DNA from: a virus
Length of the DNA: 44,236 nucleotides
Virus record (IMG/VR): IMGVR_UViG_3300005288_000093
Span: 1 to 44,236 of that record
Strand: one strand, 5' to 3'
Notes under the pieces: generated by a model
What the model saw: the letters and a program-made list of their open reading frames with translations, nothing else
What the model was told of the DNA's origin: nothing
Database searches by the model: none
Shown here: positions 25,198-32,734 of the stretch, piece after piece
How the letters are laid out: every line of letters begins with the position of its first letter
How positions within the stretch are numbered: position 1 is the first letter of the stretch
Program-made: the position numbers and the translations under genes

Positions 25198-25892
25198 GGT
25201 TGATCCTCAATGGTGAAAGAGCCGGGGGCCAGGCGCAGAACGCAGGTTCCGATGTCGACGCGCGGCGGGTCGGCGCTGATGAAAGCGAAGGGGCGATAAC
25301 CGGCCTGACGCGCCCAGCGCCCATAGACGCGCTCGGCTTTCTCGTACTGGACCGAGCGCAGCATCAGCACTGCGGCCCCTACGAATCGGTCATGCACGGG
25401 GTCGGCACCATGCGTCAGGTGGCCGTTCGCCTCGAGCACGAGGTGGAAGTCCTCACCCTCTGCCTCGACTTGGGCATCGCGCAGCACCCAATCGTCGATG
25501 TCCATGCGCATGAACTGCATGTCGCCGTGCTTGTAGGTGGGCTTAAATCCCATGGCCTGGGCGAAGAGCGCCACATGCCGCGATTCCGCTCGGGTGTACA
25601 GCACCTCGGCGTCGCTCTGGGTGAAGGCGAAACGCAGGGCCTCGGCACACTCGGCGAGCGCGCTGGCGCCCCGGGCCTCTGGCAGGAAATTCGTGTGGAT
25701 GGCGTAGGCGTCACGTTCCAGCGCATCGGCCAGAAAGCACCCACCCTCCACGATCACCGCGAAGTTCTTGGGGTGCGCCGTGTAGTTGGAGGGGTCGAAC
25801 GCGCCGCGGCCATTCGTGGCATGCACGTCAGGATGCAGCACGATGCTTGTAAGCAAGGCGTTGTCATCGGACGTGGCAAGGCGGGCGGTCAT
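25173..25892 (-). CDS. GNAT-like acyltransferase-fold phage protein
   Basis: A 239-residue protein. Residues about 45-135 look like a GNAT fold: a beta strand (FAVIVEGGCFLA), then AIHTNFLPEARGASALAECAEALRFAF in the place of the acetyl-CoA binding loop and helix, and ALFAQAMGFKPTYK as the last helix and strand. The exact Q/R-x-x-G-x-G/A loop is not kept, so activity is doubtful. The C-terminal 100 residues are of unknown fold. A similar gene often lies between terminase and portal in T7-like temperate phages. It may modify a host or virion protein, which is inference. Confidence 0.6.
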   Translation of the reverse strand: MTARLATSDDNALLTSIVLHPDVHATNGRGAFDPSNYTAHPKNFAVIVEGGCFLADALERDAYAIHTNFLPEARGASALAECAEALRFAFTQSDAEVLYTRAESRHVALFAQAMGFKPTYKHGDMQFMRMDIDDWVLRDAQVEAEGEDFHLVLEANGHLTHGADPVHDRFVGAAVLMLRSVQYEKAERVYGRWARQAGYRPFAFISADPPRVDIGTCVLRLAPGSFTIEDQPCPQPQAQ

Positions 25893-25922
25893 GCCGCCGC
25901 ATAGTAGGTAGGGGGTCTCGGC

Positions 25923-25940
25923 TTATGTGGACGCTCAGCG
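25923..25940 (-). repeat. 18-bp repeat spanning a stop codon, copy 2
   Basis: Identical to 4796-4813 (CGCTGAGCGTCCACATAA on the minus strand). It covers the last Arg codon and stop of the large terminase gene and the first 12 untranslated bases. It lies in one of the few real gaps of the leftward gene block, between terminase and the GNAT-like gene. Confidence 0.8.
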
Positions 25941-27377
25941 GCGCAACGGGTCGTAGTCGCGCTTGGGCGCCTTGTGAATGCCGGCCGGGCTCACGGGGTA
26001 CGCGAAGGACAGCGCGAGCGCATCGCCCTTGCCGGGAGATGGCAGGCCGCGCGCCTTCATGTCCTTCTTCGATTCGAGCTGGATCTTGCCGTCCGAGCGC
26101 CCCACGGTTTCGGGCCCGATCAGGTCCTGGTACAGGTTGTCGTCCTTGGGGTCGATCGACCCGCCATCCTTCAGCCACTGCTTCATGAGGGCCCAGATTT
26201 CCGCGCGCTTGTTCAGGTAGGCGGGATTGCTCGACTCGCCGCCGAACCAGACCAACTGCCAGTTGCGGCCCCAACTCTTGCCGGCGCTGTAGATGCCCGT
26301 GCCATACCCGGCGTCGATGAACACCGCGTCTGCGCCCTGCTCGTCCTGGTGTTTGGCGAGGATGGTGGCGATCTGCAGGTCGTTGTCGTTCTTCGGGATG
26401 GTGGCCAGGATGCGGAAGTAGAGGCCCTGGCGCAGGCCGATCTCCAGCATGTCGTCGCCTTCCCATGCTGGGTCACAGGTCAGTATCTTGGGCGCGAACT
26501 GGTATTGCTCGGGCCTCAGGTGGCGGCCGCGCGCCGCGTCGGCGTCCTCCGTGCTGATGAACTGCTTGGCGGACATGTTGGGGAACATGCCGCGGATGCG
26601 CACCTTCACGATGTCGCTGTCCTCGCCGTAGGCGTCGACCATCTGCTGCAGCGTCTCCTTGTTCGTGCCCTCGACCGTGCGGCTGTCGATCTGCTTCGTT
26701 TTCCAGCGATTGCGGTACTTGCGGAAGCACTCACGGAAGCGGCCCGTGTTGCGGGTCGGGTTGCCATACACCAGCCACAGGATCTCCGTGTCCTCGTCGG
26801 TCAGCACGCCCTCCGCCACTTCCCACACCTTGTCCGCGATGGCGGAGGCTTCATCCATGATCATGATGATGCGCGAGCCCTGGTTGTGCAGGCCGGCGAA
26901 CGCCTCGGTGTTGTTCTCGCTCCATGGCGTGGCATCAAGGCGCCAGGCGCTGGAGGCTTCGGGGTCGGCGGACGCGACGTGCATGGCCGCGGGCTTCCAC
27001 CAACTGGCGTTGTAGGCCATGCGAAACCATTTGCCGATCTCCGGCATGGTCTTGGTGCGCAGCTGGCTCTCGGTGTTGGCAGTCACGACGATCCGGGTAT
27101 TCGGGCAGGTCGACATACCCCACTGGCAGATCATCCCCACATCGGCGGACTTGCCGACGCCGTGCCCCGATGCCGTGCCTATCAGCAGCGGCTTGTGGCG
27201 GGTCGTTGGGTTGCTCAGGTGTTCGCCTATGTCGCGCAGGTCCTGGGCCTGCCAATCTCGCGGGCCGGCGTGTTTCTCCAGCGCCGTCCCTTTTACGCCC
27301 CAAGGGAACATGGCGCGCACGTAGCCCAGCGGGTCGTGCTCGTATTTCAGAACCTCGGCGATGTCTTCGTCGGTCAA
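25935..27377 (-). CDS. terL: Terminase large subunit
   Basis: A 480-residue DNA-packaging motor. Walker A is GHGVGKS (71-77), Walker B is IMIMDEAS with Asp175 and Glu176, and YGNPTRNTGRF (about 204-214) is the coupling region. The C-terminal nuclease has the expected acidic triad: Asp302 (ILTCDPAWEGDD), Asp355 (VFIDAGYGTG) and Asp452 (GKGDALALSFAYP). It would cut concatemers and pump DNA through the portal. All key residues are present, so it looks intact. The start overlaps the small gene upstream by ATGA. Confidence 0.96.
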   Translation of the reverse strand: MTDEDIAEVLKYEHDPLGYVRAMFPWGVKGTALEKHAGPRDWQAQDLRDIGEHLSNPTTRHKPLLIGTASGHGVGKSADVGMICQWGMSTCPNTRIVVTANTESQLRTKTMPEIGKWFRMAYNASWWKPAAMHVASADPEASSAWRLDATPWSENNTEAFAGLHNQGSRIIMIMDEASAIADKVWEVAEGVLTDEDTEILWLVYGNPTRNTGRFRECFRKYRNRWKTKQIDSRTVEGTNKETLQQMVDAYGEDSDIVKVRIRGMFPNMSAKQFISTEDADAARGRHLRPEQYQFAPKILTCDPAWEGDDMLEIGLRQGLYFRILATIPKNDNDLQIATILAKHQDEQGADAVFIDAGYGTGIYSAGKSWGRNWQLVWFGGESSNPAYLNKRAEIWALMKQWLKDGGSIDPKDDNLYQDLIGPETVGRSDGKIQLESKKDMKARGLPSPGKGDALALSFAYPVSPAGIHKAPKRDYDPLRR

Positions 27378-27625
27378 TGCGACACCACTGGCTCAAGTTG
27401 CGCCGTCCGCTCCAACTGGAACATGGCCAGGGCCAGGTCGCCGGCCATGCCGTGCACCTCGGCCCAGCGCTTCAGCGTGCCCATTGCAGCCGCAACAGCC
27501 ATTTGCCCTTCGCCGGGGAGGTGGTCGACATACGCCTTGAGCTCGTCCAGTTTGCGTGAGGCGCGGGTCTCCACGGTCAGGGGCATGGACAGGACGGCCG
27601 AGGCCACAGGGAGTTTCTTCATCAT
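27374..27625 (-). CDS. Small protein between terminase subunits
   Basis: An 83-residue protein of unknown function, largely helical (RKLDELKAYVDHLPGEGQMAVAAAMGTLKRW). It begins ATGATGA, so its start codons at 27625 and 27622 both lie on the stop of the small terminase gene, and its own stop overlaps the large terminase start. Its place between the two subunits suggests a packaging accessory factor, but no motif supports a specific role. Confidence 0.7.
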   Translation of the reverse strand: MMKKLPVASAVLSMPLTVETRASRKLDELKAYVDHLPGEGQMAVAAAMGTLKRWAEVHGMAGDLALAMFQLERTAQLEPVVSH

Positions 27626-28161
27626 TTGCCTTTCTGTGCACGCATGCGCTCTGCCAGGCCGACGACCGTGGCGGTTACTTCGAGTTGATCCTTGAACGCG
27701 CCCACGGCCACGTGCCGGCCGATGAGCTCCACCATCTTCGTGCGGTCGAGCAACTTCACCTTGCGCACCGTGGCCCATACCGTGTTGCCGTCTTCGTCTT
27801 CGCCGTTGCGCTCCTGCACCGTCTCGATGCCCGCGACGAGCCCGGTGCGCCACGCGACGGGCCAGTCATGCACTGGCTTCAGCTGGCCGCTCGCGTCGTA
27901 CAGCTCGGCCAGATCGGCGGTCGCGTCACGGGTCAGGCGCTTCAGCACCCAGTCCGCATCGATCTCAATCCGCTCGATCCTCGCCTTTTTGGCATGTGAA
28001 ATTGCCTCGGCCACCCTAGTTTTACCTAGTAGTTGCGAACCAATCTTGTCTGCGTTGCGCGCGCTGTACCCTGCCCTGATCGTCGCTTGCGTCGCATTCA
28101 GGTCGATCAGGTATTCCGCGACGAATCGCTCCTGCTTCGGTGTCAGCTTCTTTTCGGTCAT
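27622..28161 (-). CDS. terS: Terminase small subunit (Terminase_2 family)
   Basis: A 179-residue protein. The N-terminus KKLTPKQERFVAEYLIDLNATQATIRAGYSARNADKIGSQLL is the typical DNA-binding part of Terminase_2 proteins, followed by a helical oligomerisation region (RIEIDADWVLKRLTRDATADLAELYD) and a C-terminal tail. It would recognise the packaging site in concatemeric phage DNA and recruit the large subunit. The ATGA overlap at 28158-28161 joins it to the HTH gene before it. Confidence 0.93.
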   Translation of the reverse strand: MTEKKLTPKQERFVAEYLIDLNATQATIRAGYSARNADKIGSQLLGKTRVAEAISHAKKARIERIEIDADWVLKRLTRDATADLAELYDASGQLKPVHDWPVAWRTGLVAGIETVQERNGEDEDGNTVWATVRKVKLLDRTKMVELIGRHVAVGAFKDQLEVTATVVGLAERMRAQKGK

Positions 28162-28436
28162 GCTGGTTCCAGTTTCGTTTTAACTGCGGCCTGGCCACGG
28201 GTGCGGCCTGCACAGATGGACCACGCGTTCGCCTTCGATGTCTCGAACTTCGCCGCCAGCCAGCTGAGAGAGTAGCCTTCCTCCCTGAGTGCGAGCAGCA
28301 GTTCGACATCGTGATCGTTCAGGATCGCGCGCTGGTGGGTCTCGCCGATGCGGTAGCCGTTCTCTCCGTAGAGCAGGCGGCGGCGGGCATAGCGGGCTTC
28401 GCTTCGGAGCTTGGCGCTTAGGACGACGCTGTTCAT
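28158..28436 (-). CDS. Small helix-turn-helix protein
   Basis: A 92-residue protein. Residues about 41-75 (DVELLLALREEGYSLSWLAAKFETSKANAWSIC) read as a helix-turn-helix of the recombinase/sigma type (Leu-Ala-x-Lys-Phe, then Ser-Lys recognition helix). The N-terminal part is basic (KLRSEARYARRRLLYG). It may bind DNA near the packaging site or regulate late genes. ATG 28436 is chosen for its AAGGAG site and its overlap with the preceding stop. Confidence 0.72.
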   Translation of the reverse strand: MNSVVLSAKLRSEARYARRRLLYGENGYRIGETHQRAILNDHDVELLLALREEGYSLSWLAAKFETSKANAWSICAGRTRGQAAVKTKLEPA

Positions 28437-28699
28437 GCCTGTAGCTCCTTGATGGTGTTGTTGATCGCGATCAGTTCGGACACCTTGCGCAGCTTCCAGC
28501 GCAACCGGGTGCCGTGCCAGCCCTCGGGGCCGCGGTGACAGGCGGCGCACAGGGGCATGGAGGCGAACCACAGGCCCTGCTCGGGCTCGTGGACCTCGCT
28601 GGGGCCGTTGGCGCCGCACACGACGCAGTCCATGGCGGCCACGCGGGCGATGTGCTCGGCTTCGGCCTTGGTGGGCTTGGGCTTGTTCTTGCTTTGCAT
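28433..28699 (-). CDS. Ref-like/HNH-type zinc nuclease fold protein
   Basis: An 88-residue protein. CVVCGANGPSEVHEPEQG (about residues 25-42) followed by MPLCAACHRGPEGWHGTR has the spaced Cys pair and His residues of small phage HNH-type proteins related to the Ref (recombination enhancement) group. The usual His-His pair is His-Glu here, which may weaken catalysis. It lies among RusA-like and DUF1367-like genes, so a role in recombination or DNA trimming before packaging is a fair guess. It overlaps the upstream stop by one base (TGATG). Confidence 0.62.
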   Translation of the reverse strand: MQSKNKPKPTKAEAEHIARVAAMDCVVCGANGPSEVHEPEQGLWFASMPLCAACHRGPEGWHGTRLRWKLRKVSELIAINNTIKELQA

Positions 28700-29142
28700 C
28701 AGGCCCAGCCCTCCACGATCATCTCCAGCAGGCGGTCGGCGGTGTCGCGGTCCATTTGCGGGAGGATCACTTGCAGCACGCCGTCGATGGCGGCGCTGTA
28801 AAAGCGCTCGAAGTCGTCCTGTTCCATCTTGTCGAACGAGATCGAGTGCAGTTGCGGGTACACCTCGCCGGTGCGCGGGTCGACGGCCGGATCGAAGTAG
28901 CCCGCGGCCAGCTTCACGGCCGGCAGCGCCTTTTCGACGGTCGGGTAGGTCTCGCTGTTCTCGGCGACCAGCTGCAGCAGGGCCATGAGCTTGCGGTGCT
29001 GGGGGCCGTTGCGCGGCGTGGCCCACTCCAGGCGCAGCCACTTGCCAGCCTTCATGGTCTCCAGCCGGCGCTTGAACTTGCTGTAGGCGTCGTGGTCGGC
29101 CTGGGTAGCGCCGCGCAGGCCCTTCTCGGTGCGGATGAGCAT
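28699..29142 (-). CDS. DUF1367-like phage protein
   Basis: A 147-residue protein. It begins MLIRTEKGLRGATQADHDAYSKFKRRL and contains RNGPQHRKLMALLQLVAENSE and KLAAGYFDPAVDP, a layout matching the DUF1367 family of phage proteins often found in the nin-like regions near RusA-type resolvases. Its function is unknown. The start at 29142 lies five bases after the stop of the RusA-like gene. Open sequence upstream of this ATG is a shadow. Confidence 0.7.
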   Translation of the reverse strand: MLIRTEKGLRGATQADHDAYSKFKRRLETMKAGKWLRLEWATPRNGPQHRKLMALLQLVAENSETYPTVEKALPAVKLAAGYFDPAVDPRTGEVYPQLHSISFDKMEQDDFERFYSAAIDGVLQVILPQMDRDTADRLLEMIVEGWA

Positions 29143-29147
29143 GGCTT

Positions 29148-29483
29148 TCAATGGCTCACCTCCACGTCGACGGCGTAGAACTTGGTCGGGCCTTTGCGCT
29201 GGCCGTAATCCCACTTCACGCGCGGGTCGCGGTCATCGATGCCCAGCCAGTCGGCCACACCATCGCGCACACTCTTCAGCGCGCCGCGCAGGTTGTCGTC
29301 ATCCAGGGCGCGCGGCGCCACGCGGGTGAGCAGGACCGTGCACGGCAGGACGGGCTCGGCCTTGGCGATGCGGAAGGTCAGGATTGCGGTGGAGCGGTGG
29401 TGGCGCGCGCGGTCGGCGCGGCGGCGCCAGTGCTCGCGCACGTTGGCGGTCGAGACCGTGCGGACGGGGATCGAGACCTTCAT
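29148..29483 (-). CDS. RusA-like Holliday junction resolvase
   Basis: A 111-residue protein. ALDDDNLRGALKSVRDGVADWLGIDDRDPRVKW (about residues 59-91) has the Asp residues spaced as in RusA-type endonucleases (DDDN ... D ... DD), followed by the usual YGQRKGP. It would cut branched DNA formed during phage replication and recombination, allowing packaging. The start at 29483 is supported by an AAAGGG leader and an ATGA overlap with the zinc-finger gene upstream. Confidence 0.78.
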   Translation of the reverse strand: MKVSIPVRTVSTANVREHWRRRADRARHHRSTAILTFRIAKAEPVLPCTVLLTRVAPRALDDDNLRGALKSVRDGVADWLGIDDRDPRVKWDYGQRKGPTKFYAVDVEVSH

Positions 29484-29674
29484 GCGATCACCCTTTCCCG
29501 CTTCGCCACCGTGTCGGCCGGCGCCTGGATGAACTTCCCGAATCGGCACGTGTTCTCGGACGAGAACGAGCGGCCCGGGTTTTGATCGGGTGCCAGTGCC
29601 TTGCACTTGCCGTAGCCGTACACCCGCAGGGGCGAGTCCTTCAAGGACCAGTTGGCGCATTTGAGGCAGTTCAA
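29480..29674 (-). CDS. Small four-Cys zinc-binding protein, TTG start
   Basis: A 64-residue protein. NCLKCANWSL (Cys3 and Cys6), then GYGKCKAL and ENTCRFGKF give four Cys in a pattern common in small phage proteins and suggesting one zinc site. The start is inferred as TTG 29674, because TTGA overlaps the preceding stop just as ATGA does elsewhere in this genome; a GTG seven codons upstream is an alternative. The function is unknown. Confidence 0.62.
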   Translation of the reverse strand: MNCLKCANWSLKDSPLRVYGYGKCKALAPDQNPGRSFSSENTCRFGKFIQAPADTVAKRERVIA

Positions 29675-29985
29675 GACAGGCCCCCCAGTGCAAACACGCT
29701 GTTCGGCGCCGAGCGTGCGCGGGCCACCTCCTTGTTGGCTTGGCGATGTGCCTTGGCCTGGTTCTTCGTCGCTTCGCCGGCAAGACGTGCCAAGCCCTGC
29801 GCGGTGATCGCGTGCTTGACGCAGCGGCAGCCGCAGACCACGCGCTCCACATCGCCGCGTAGGCGGAGGCGATCGATGTTCATCCAGACGACGCCGGCCT
29901 TGATGCCCGTCGCTTCCTCGATGTCGAGTTGTGTGTGCGGCTGGCCATCGCGGAAAGACTCGAGAACGGTTTGGATCGACGTCAT
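29671..29985 (-). CDS. Winged-helix-like protein
   Basis: A 104-residue protein. Residues 1-65 (VLESFRDGQPHTQLDIEEATGIKAGVVWMNIDRLRLRGDVERV) look like a winged helix, with a recognition helix near GIKAGVVWMNIDRL and a wing near VERVVCGCRC. The tail is basic. It probably binds DNA, perhaps in replication together with the next gene, which has a similar C-terminal fold. ATG 29985 has the best ribosome site of the block, GGGAGGTG, and overlaps the previous stop by ATGA. Confidence 0.65.
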   Translation of the reverse strand: MTSIQTVLESFRDGQPHTQLDIEEATGIKAGVVWMNIDRLRLRGDVERVVCGCRCVKHAITAQGLARLAGEATKNQAKAHRQANKEVARARSAPNSVFALGGLS

Positions 29986-30434
29986 CTTTCACCTCCCGCC
30001 AGCACGAAACGTTGCAGGGCTCCCGCCTCCGCGATCATCACGATCCGCCCCTGCCGAAGATCGTTCTTCAGGTAGCCGCTGATGTTCTGCGGCTTGATGC
30101 CGAGGGCGGCGCAGAGGTCCGGGCGGGTCTTCGGGCCGCTTTCGAGCTCGGCGCGGATCTTCCCGCTCCAGCTGTCGTCGCGCATGCCGGTGCCGCTCAA
30201 TGGTCCGCGCGGGCCACCTGGGTTCTTGACGCGGCGGACGGTCTTGGGTGCGCGCTTGATCTGCGCATCGGCCTTCCGGCTCATGCCCCTGAAGGTGCTG
30301 AAATCCTTGTTGGCCTTGCGCCGGCGCTCGACGTTCGCAGTACTCTTTGCCTTCCCCTCTGCAGAGCCGAGAACCTTGGTCCATTCGACGGGTTCGGTGG
30401 CGAGGCCGATTCCTGGCCAGATGTCGTATCCCAT
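29982..30434 (-). CDS. Basic protein with C-terminal winged helix
   Basis: A 150-residue protein. The first 85 residues are basic and probably disordered (KAKSTANVERRRKANKDF, APKTVRRVKNPGGPRGP). Residues about 88-145 (KIRAELESGPKTRPDLCAALGIKPQNISGYLKNDLRQGRIVMI) form a winged helix. It comes right after the helicase gene, as a helicase loader might, but I see no AAA+ or DnaC-like motif. ATG 30434 has a GGAGG site and lies three bases after the helicase stop. Confidence 0.65.
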   Translation of the reverse strand: MGYDIWPGIGLATEPVEWTKVLGSAEGKAKSTANVERRRKANKDFSTFRGMSRKADAQIKRAPKTVRRVKNPGGPRGPLSGTGMRDDSWSGKIRAELESGPKTRPDLCAALGIKPQNISGYLKNDLRQGRIVMIAEAGALQRFVLAGGER

Positions 30435-30437
30435 GGC

Positions 30438-31400
30438 TCAGTCCTCCGGGTGCAGATAGAGAGCCAGCGGGTCTTCGCCGGCCATGCTCAGGTATTGCAT
30501 CGAGTCCTTGTGGAACCACAGGCCGATCTTTCCTTCCCACTCGCCGTGCCGCTGCTTGTCGCAGATCAGGAGCGCATCAGGCTCGCCGTCGCTGACCTGC
30601 TTGCCGTCTTCGCGCGCCTTTTCCTTGACCTTGTTGCGCCACACGCTGATGACGTTGTCCACCTGATCGGTGATCGCGCCAGAGCCCTTGTAGTCGTACT
30701 TCGTGGGCTTGTGGTCCTCGTTTGCCGGCTTCTTGATGTGGTGCACGAGGTGGATGTGGATGCCGTAGTCCCGCGCGATGGCAGTGAGTTCGTCCACGAG
30801 GCGCTTCTGGCCGTTGTAGTCATCCTCGTCGGCAACGCACTTCATGAGGCTGTCCACGAAGAAATGCGTGATGCCCTTTTCCTTGGCGCAGAAGCGGACC
30901 ACGGCGCAGACTTGGGAAGCGGTCACGGTGCCCTGCTGGTCGTACAGCCACAGCCGGCCGGTGGTCCAGTCGCGGAACTGCTGGTACAGGTCGATCATCC
31001 GGGCCTGGGCTTCTTCGTGGCCGCGAAAGGCCGGGTGATCCGGGTTCTCGCCGGACCACTGCCGGCCCATGCGCTCGAGCGTCTTCATGGGCTTCATTTC
31101 GAAGCTGGCGATGCAGACCTTCTCTCCCTGCGAGCACAGCGAAAGCGCGACCTGTCCAGTGACGAGGCTCTTGCCCTGCCCATTGGCGCCACCCCAGATC
31201 GTTACCTCGCCTGGGCGGAACTGGATCTGCCCGTGCGTCTTGCGCCACGGCATGACGGCGCGCGGTTGGATGATGGGCGACTTGATGCGGGCGATCAGTT
31301 CTTCGACCCACAGAGCGGCAGGCTTGACCTTTTGCTTGTGGTCGGTTTCCTTCTCGTACCGTTCGAAGTCGATTTCGTCTTCGGTGATGATTTCGGCCAT
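30438..31400 (-). CDS. DnaB/Twinkle-type replicative helicase
   Basis: A 320-residue RecA-fold helicase. Walker A is GANGQGKS (71-78), Glu101 lies in ASFEMKP (the DnaB SxEM position), Walker B is HFFVDSL with Asp183, and HLVHHIKKP and the later WRNK and DKQRHGEWEGKIGLWFH are the usual motifs 3 and 4 and arginine-finger region. It lacks the N-terminal primase-interacting domain of full DnaB, so it is a compact phage form. It would unwind the origin loaded by the initiator encoded just upstream. Confidence 0.9.
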   Translation of the reverse strand: MAEIITEDEIDFERYEKETDHKQKVKPAALWVEELIARIKSPIIQPRAVMPWRKTHGQIQFRPGEVTIWGGANGQGKSLVTGQVALSLCSQGEKVCIASFEMKPMKTLERMGRQWSGENPDHPAFRGHEEAQARMIDLYQQFRDWTTGRLWLYDQQGTVTASQVCAVVRFCAKEKGITHFFVDSLMKCVADEDDYNGQKRLVDELTAIARDYGIHIHLVHHIKKPANEDHKPTKYDYKGSGAITDQVDNVISVWRNKVKEKAREDGKQVSDGEPDALLICDKQRHGEWEGKIGLWFHKDSMQYLSMAGEDPLALYLHPED

Positions 31401-31401
31401 G

Positions 31402-31740
31402 TCAGATCCCGTGAGTGAGTAGTTCGATGCCCTGGGGCGTGTAGATCGAGGTGATGACGCGCTTGGCTTCGGCGTCGATCAGCGCGGCATGGATGCGGCG
31501 GGCCCGTGCCTCGCCGCGGTCGCCGGCCACGTGCACTTCCAGGCCGATGCAGCACCGGAAGTCCAGCGCTTCAGGGATTTCGCTGGCGCCGATGGACAGC
31601 ACGGCATGGCGTTGCATGTCGGTGTAGTTCGGCTCTTCATTCCAGCCGCGGGCACGTGCGTCGTCGCCATCGGTGATCCAGACGCAGCGCGGCACACGGC
31701 GGGCGCGGCGCATGGCTTGTAGGGTTTCGAGGCCGGTCAA
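31402..31740 (-). CDS. Hypothetical protein in the replication block, TTG start
   Basis: A 112-residue protein that I do not recognise. It is mixed alpha/beta, with RVPRCVWITDGDDARARGW near the N-terminus and CIGLEVHVAGDRGEARARRIHAALIDAEAKRV later. The start is taken as TTG 31740, whose TTGA overlaps the initiator stop and which has GGGAG seven bases upstream. A later ATG at 31713 would give a 103-residue form. It lies between initiator and helicase, so it may act in replication. Confidence 0.6.
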   Translation of the reverse strand: MTGLETLQAMRRARRVPRCVWITDGDDARARGWNEEPNYTDMQRHAVLSIGASEIPEALDFRCCIGLEVHVAGDRGEARARRIHAALIDAEAKRVITSIYTPQGIELLTHGI

Positions 31741-32465
31741 ATGAAGCTCCCGATGCGGTCGGTTTGGGCTTCGGACTCAGCGCCCTCCCATCGACGCTGG
31801 TTGAGGTAGACCAGAGGGGCCTCTACGAACCGGCCTGCGTCCTTCGTCCAGTCGGCGGTCAGCTTCTTGGTTTCAACGTGGGCGACGATCAGATCGGCAT
31901 GGCCCTCGGCCTTTGCTTTCCGCCAAGCCTCGAGGCACTTTCCGCGGGCCTCCTTGCGGGTGCTCTTCGGCCATGCAGCCCAGAAGCGATCGAACCCGGG
32001 GAGCGAAGCGGGGGGTGTTTCTTCTTCTCTTCTCTTCTCTTCTCTAGGTAACGCACCTGGTAACGCTCCGTGCGTTACCTTTTCGCCATCATCGGCGTTA
32101 CCCTTCGCGTTCTTTTTGCTCTTTGCCACCCGTTTTGCGGTCTGGGCACGCTGCTTTGCGCTCTCTGAGGTGTGTTCGTCGAATTTCACGGCGGTGATGC
32201 CGTCTTCGTCCTCGATCAGCCAGTGCACTGCTAACACTGCTTCAACGAAGTTGGTATCGGCCGAGTAACCGAATAGACACTCATCGAGCGTTACCGAGGT
32301 AACGCCGGCAGCGTTACCGTCCACGGTGTTGTTATCGAACCAGCGCCAGAGGATGAACAGGCGCCCGACGACCTCATAGCGGTTCATGCCCGTGCGCCCG
32401 GCGATGGCAAGCACCTCCGGCTTCTCCGGCAGGGCGTGCGTCATCTTGAGCCAGTCGCCGGCCAT
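31737..32465 (-). CDS. Replication initiator-like protein (O/DnaT type) containing iterons
   Basis: A 242-residue protein. Residues 1-60 (WLKMTHALPEKPEVLAIAGRTGMNRYEVVGRLFILWRWFDNNTVDG) match the winged-helix-like start of phage replication proteins. A charged linker (about 100-155) follows, with a run of Glu/Arg encoded by a purine-rich repeat (32024-32046). The C-terminus GFDRFWAAWPKSTRKEARGKCLEAWRKAK is the DnaT/replisome-contact type. Seven 8-bp iterons lie inside the gene, as the lambda origin lies inside O. It would bind them and load the helicase at 30438. Confidence 0.82.
   Translation of the reverse strand: MAGDWLKMTHALPEKPEVLAIAGRTGMNRYEVVGRLFILWRWFDNNTVDGNAAGVTSVTLDECLFGYSADTNFVEAVLAVHWLIEDEDGITAVKFDEHTSESAKQRAQTAKRVAKSKKNAKGNADDGEKVTHGALPGALPREEKRREEETPPASLPGFDRFWAAWPKSTRKEARGKCLEAWRKAKAEGHADLIVAHVETKKLTADWTKDAGRFVEAPLVYLNQRRWEGAESEAQTDRIGSFI
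32047..32318. other. Candidate replication origin: seven GGTAACGC iterons
   Basis: The 8-mer GGTAACGC or its complement GCGTTACC occurs at 32047, 32059, 32072, 32095 (first cluster) and 32288, 32298, 32311 (second cluster). Spacings inside the clusters are 10-13 bases, apart from one of 23, and orientations are mixed. Both clusters lie in the initiator gene. A 27-base pyrimidine-rich tract borders the first cluster at about 32019-32045. A shared codon preference cannot account for copies on both strands. Confidence 0.7.
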
Positions 32466-32734
32466 CAGGCCCCCTTCGCCACGCGCAACAGCTTCTGGTG
32501 CTTGCGCGTCGACGGGTCCAGGCGCTCACCGTGCTCTTCGAGAATGCCGGCCTCCACGAGGCTGTGCACGCGCCCGCAGACGCAGTTGATGGGCATACCG
32601 GAGAGCTTGGCGATCTGCTGACGGGTGAAGGTGCCGCCGTCGTCGAACACAGCCAGGATCTGCGCTTCCTTCGGCTGGATGTAGGTCACGGGGTCGAGCG
32701 AGTGGAACGCCTCGACGGATGTGTGGGCAAGCAT
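32465..32734 (-). CDS. Winged-helix DNA-binding protein
   Basis: An 89-residue protein. IQPKEAQILAVFDDGGTFTRQQIAKLSGMPINCVCGRVHSLVEAGILEE (about residues 19-67) is a typical MarR-like winged helix: helix, Leu-Ser turn, recognition helix with CVCGRVHSL, then the wing. It probably regulates the early leftward genes or helps replication. Such small winged-helix genes often precede phage initiator genes. Its stop shares one base with the initiator start (32465), and its own start overlaps the previous stop as TGATG. Confidence 0.75.
   Translation of the reverse strand: MLAHTSVEAFHSLDPVTYIQPKEAQILAVFDDGGTFTRQQIAKLSGMPINCVCGRVHSLVEAGILEEHGERLDPSTRKHQKLLRVAKGA

Noticed and set aside
32019-32046. 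TTCTC-rich tract as a phase-variable repeat
   Set aside because: The repeat units are irregular and encode an in-frame Glu/Arg linker. It is too short to suggest slippage switching and fits an origin-adjacent or linker role better.
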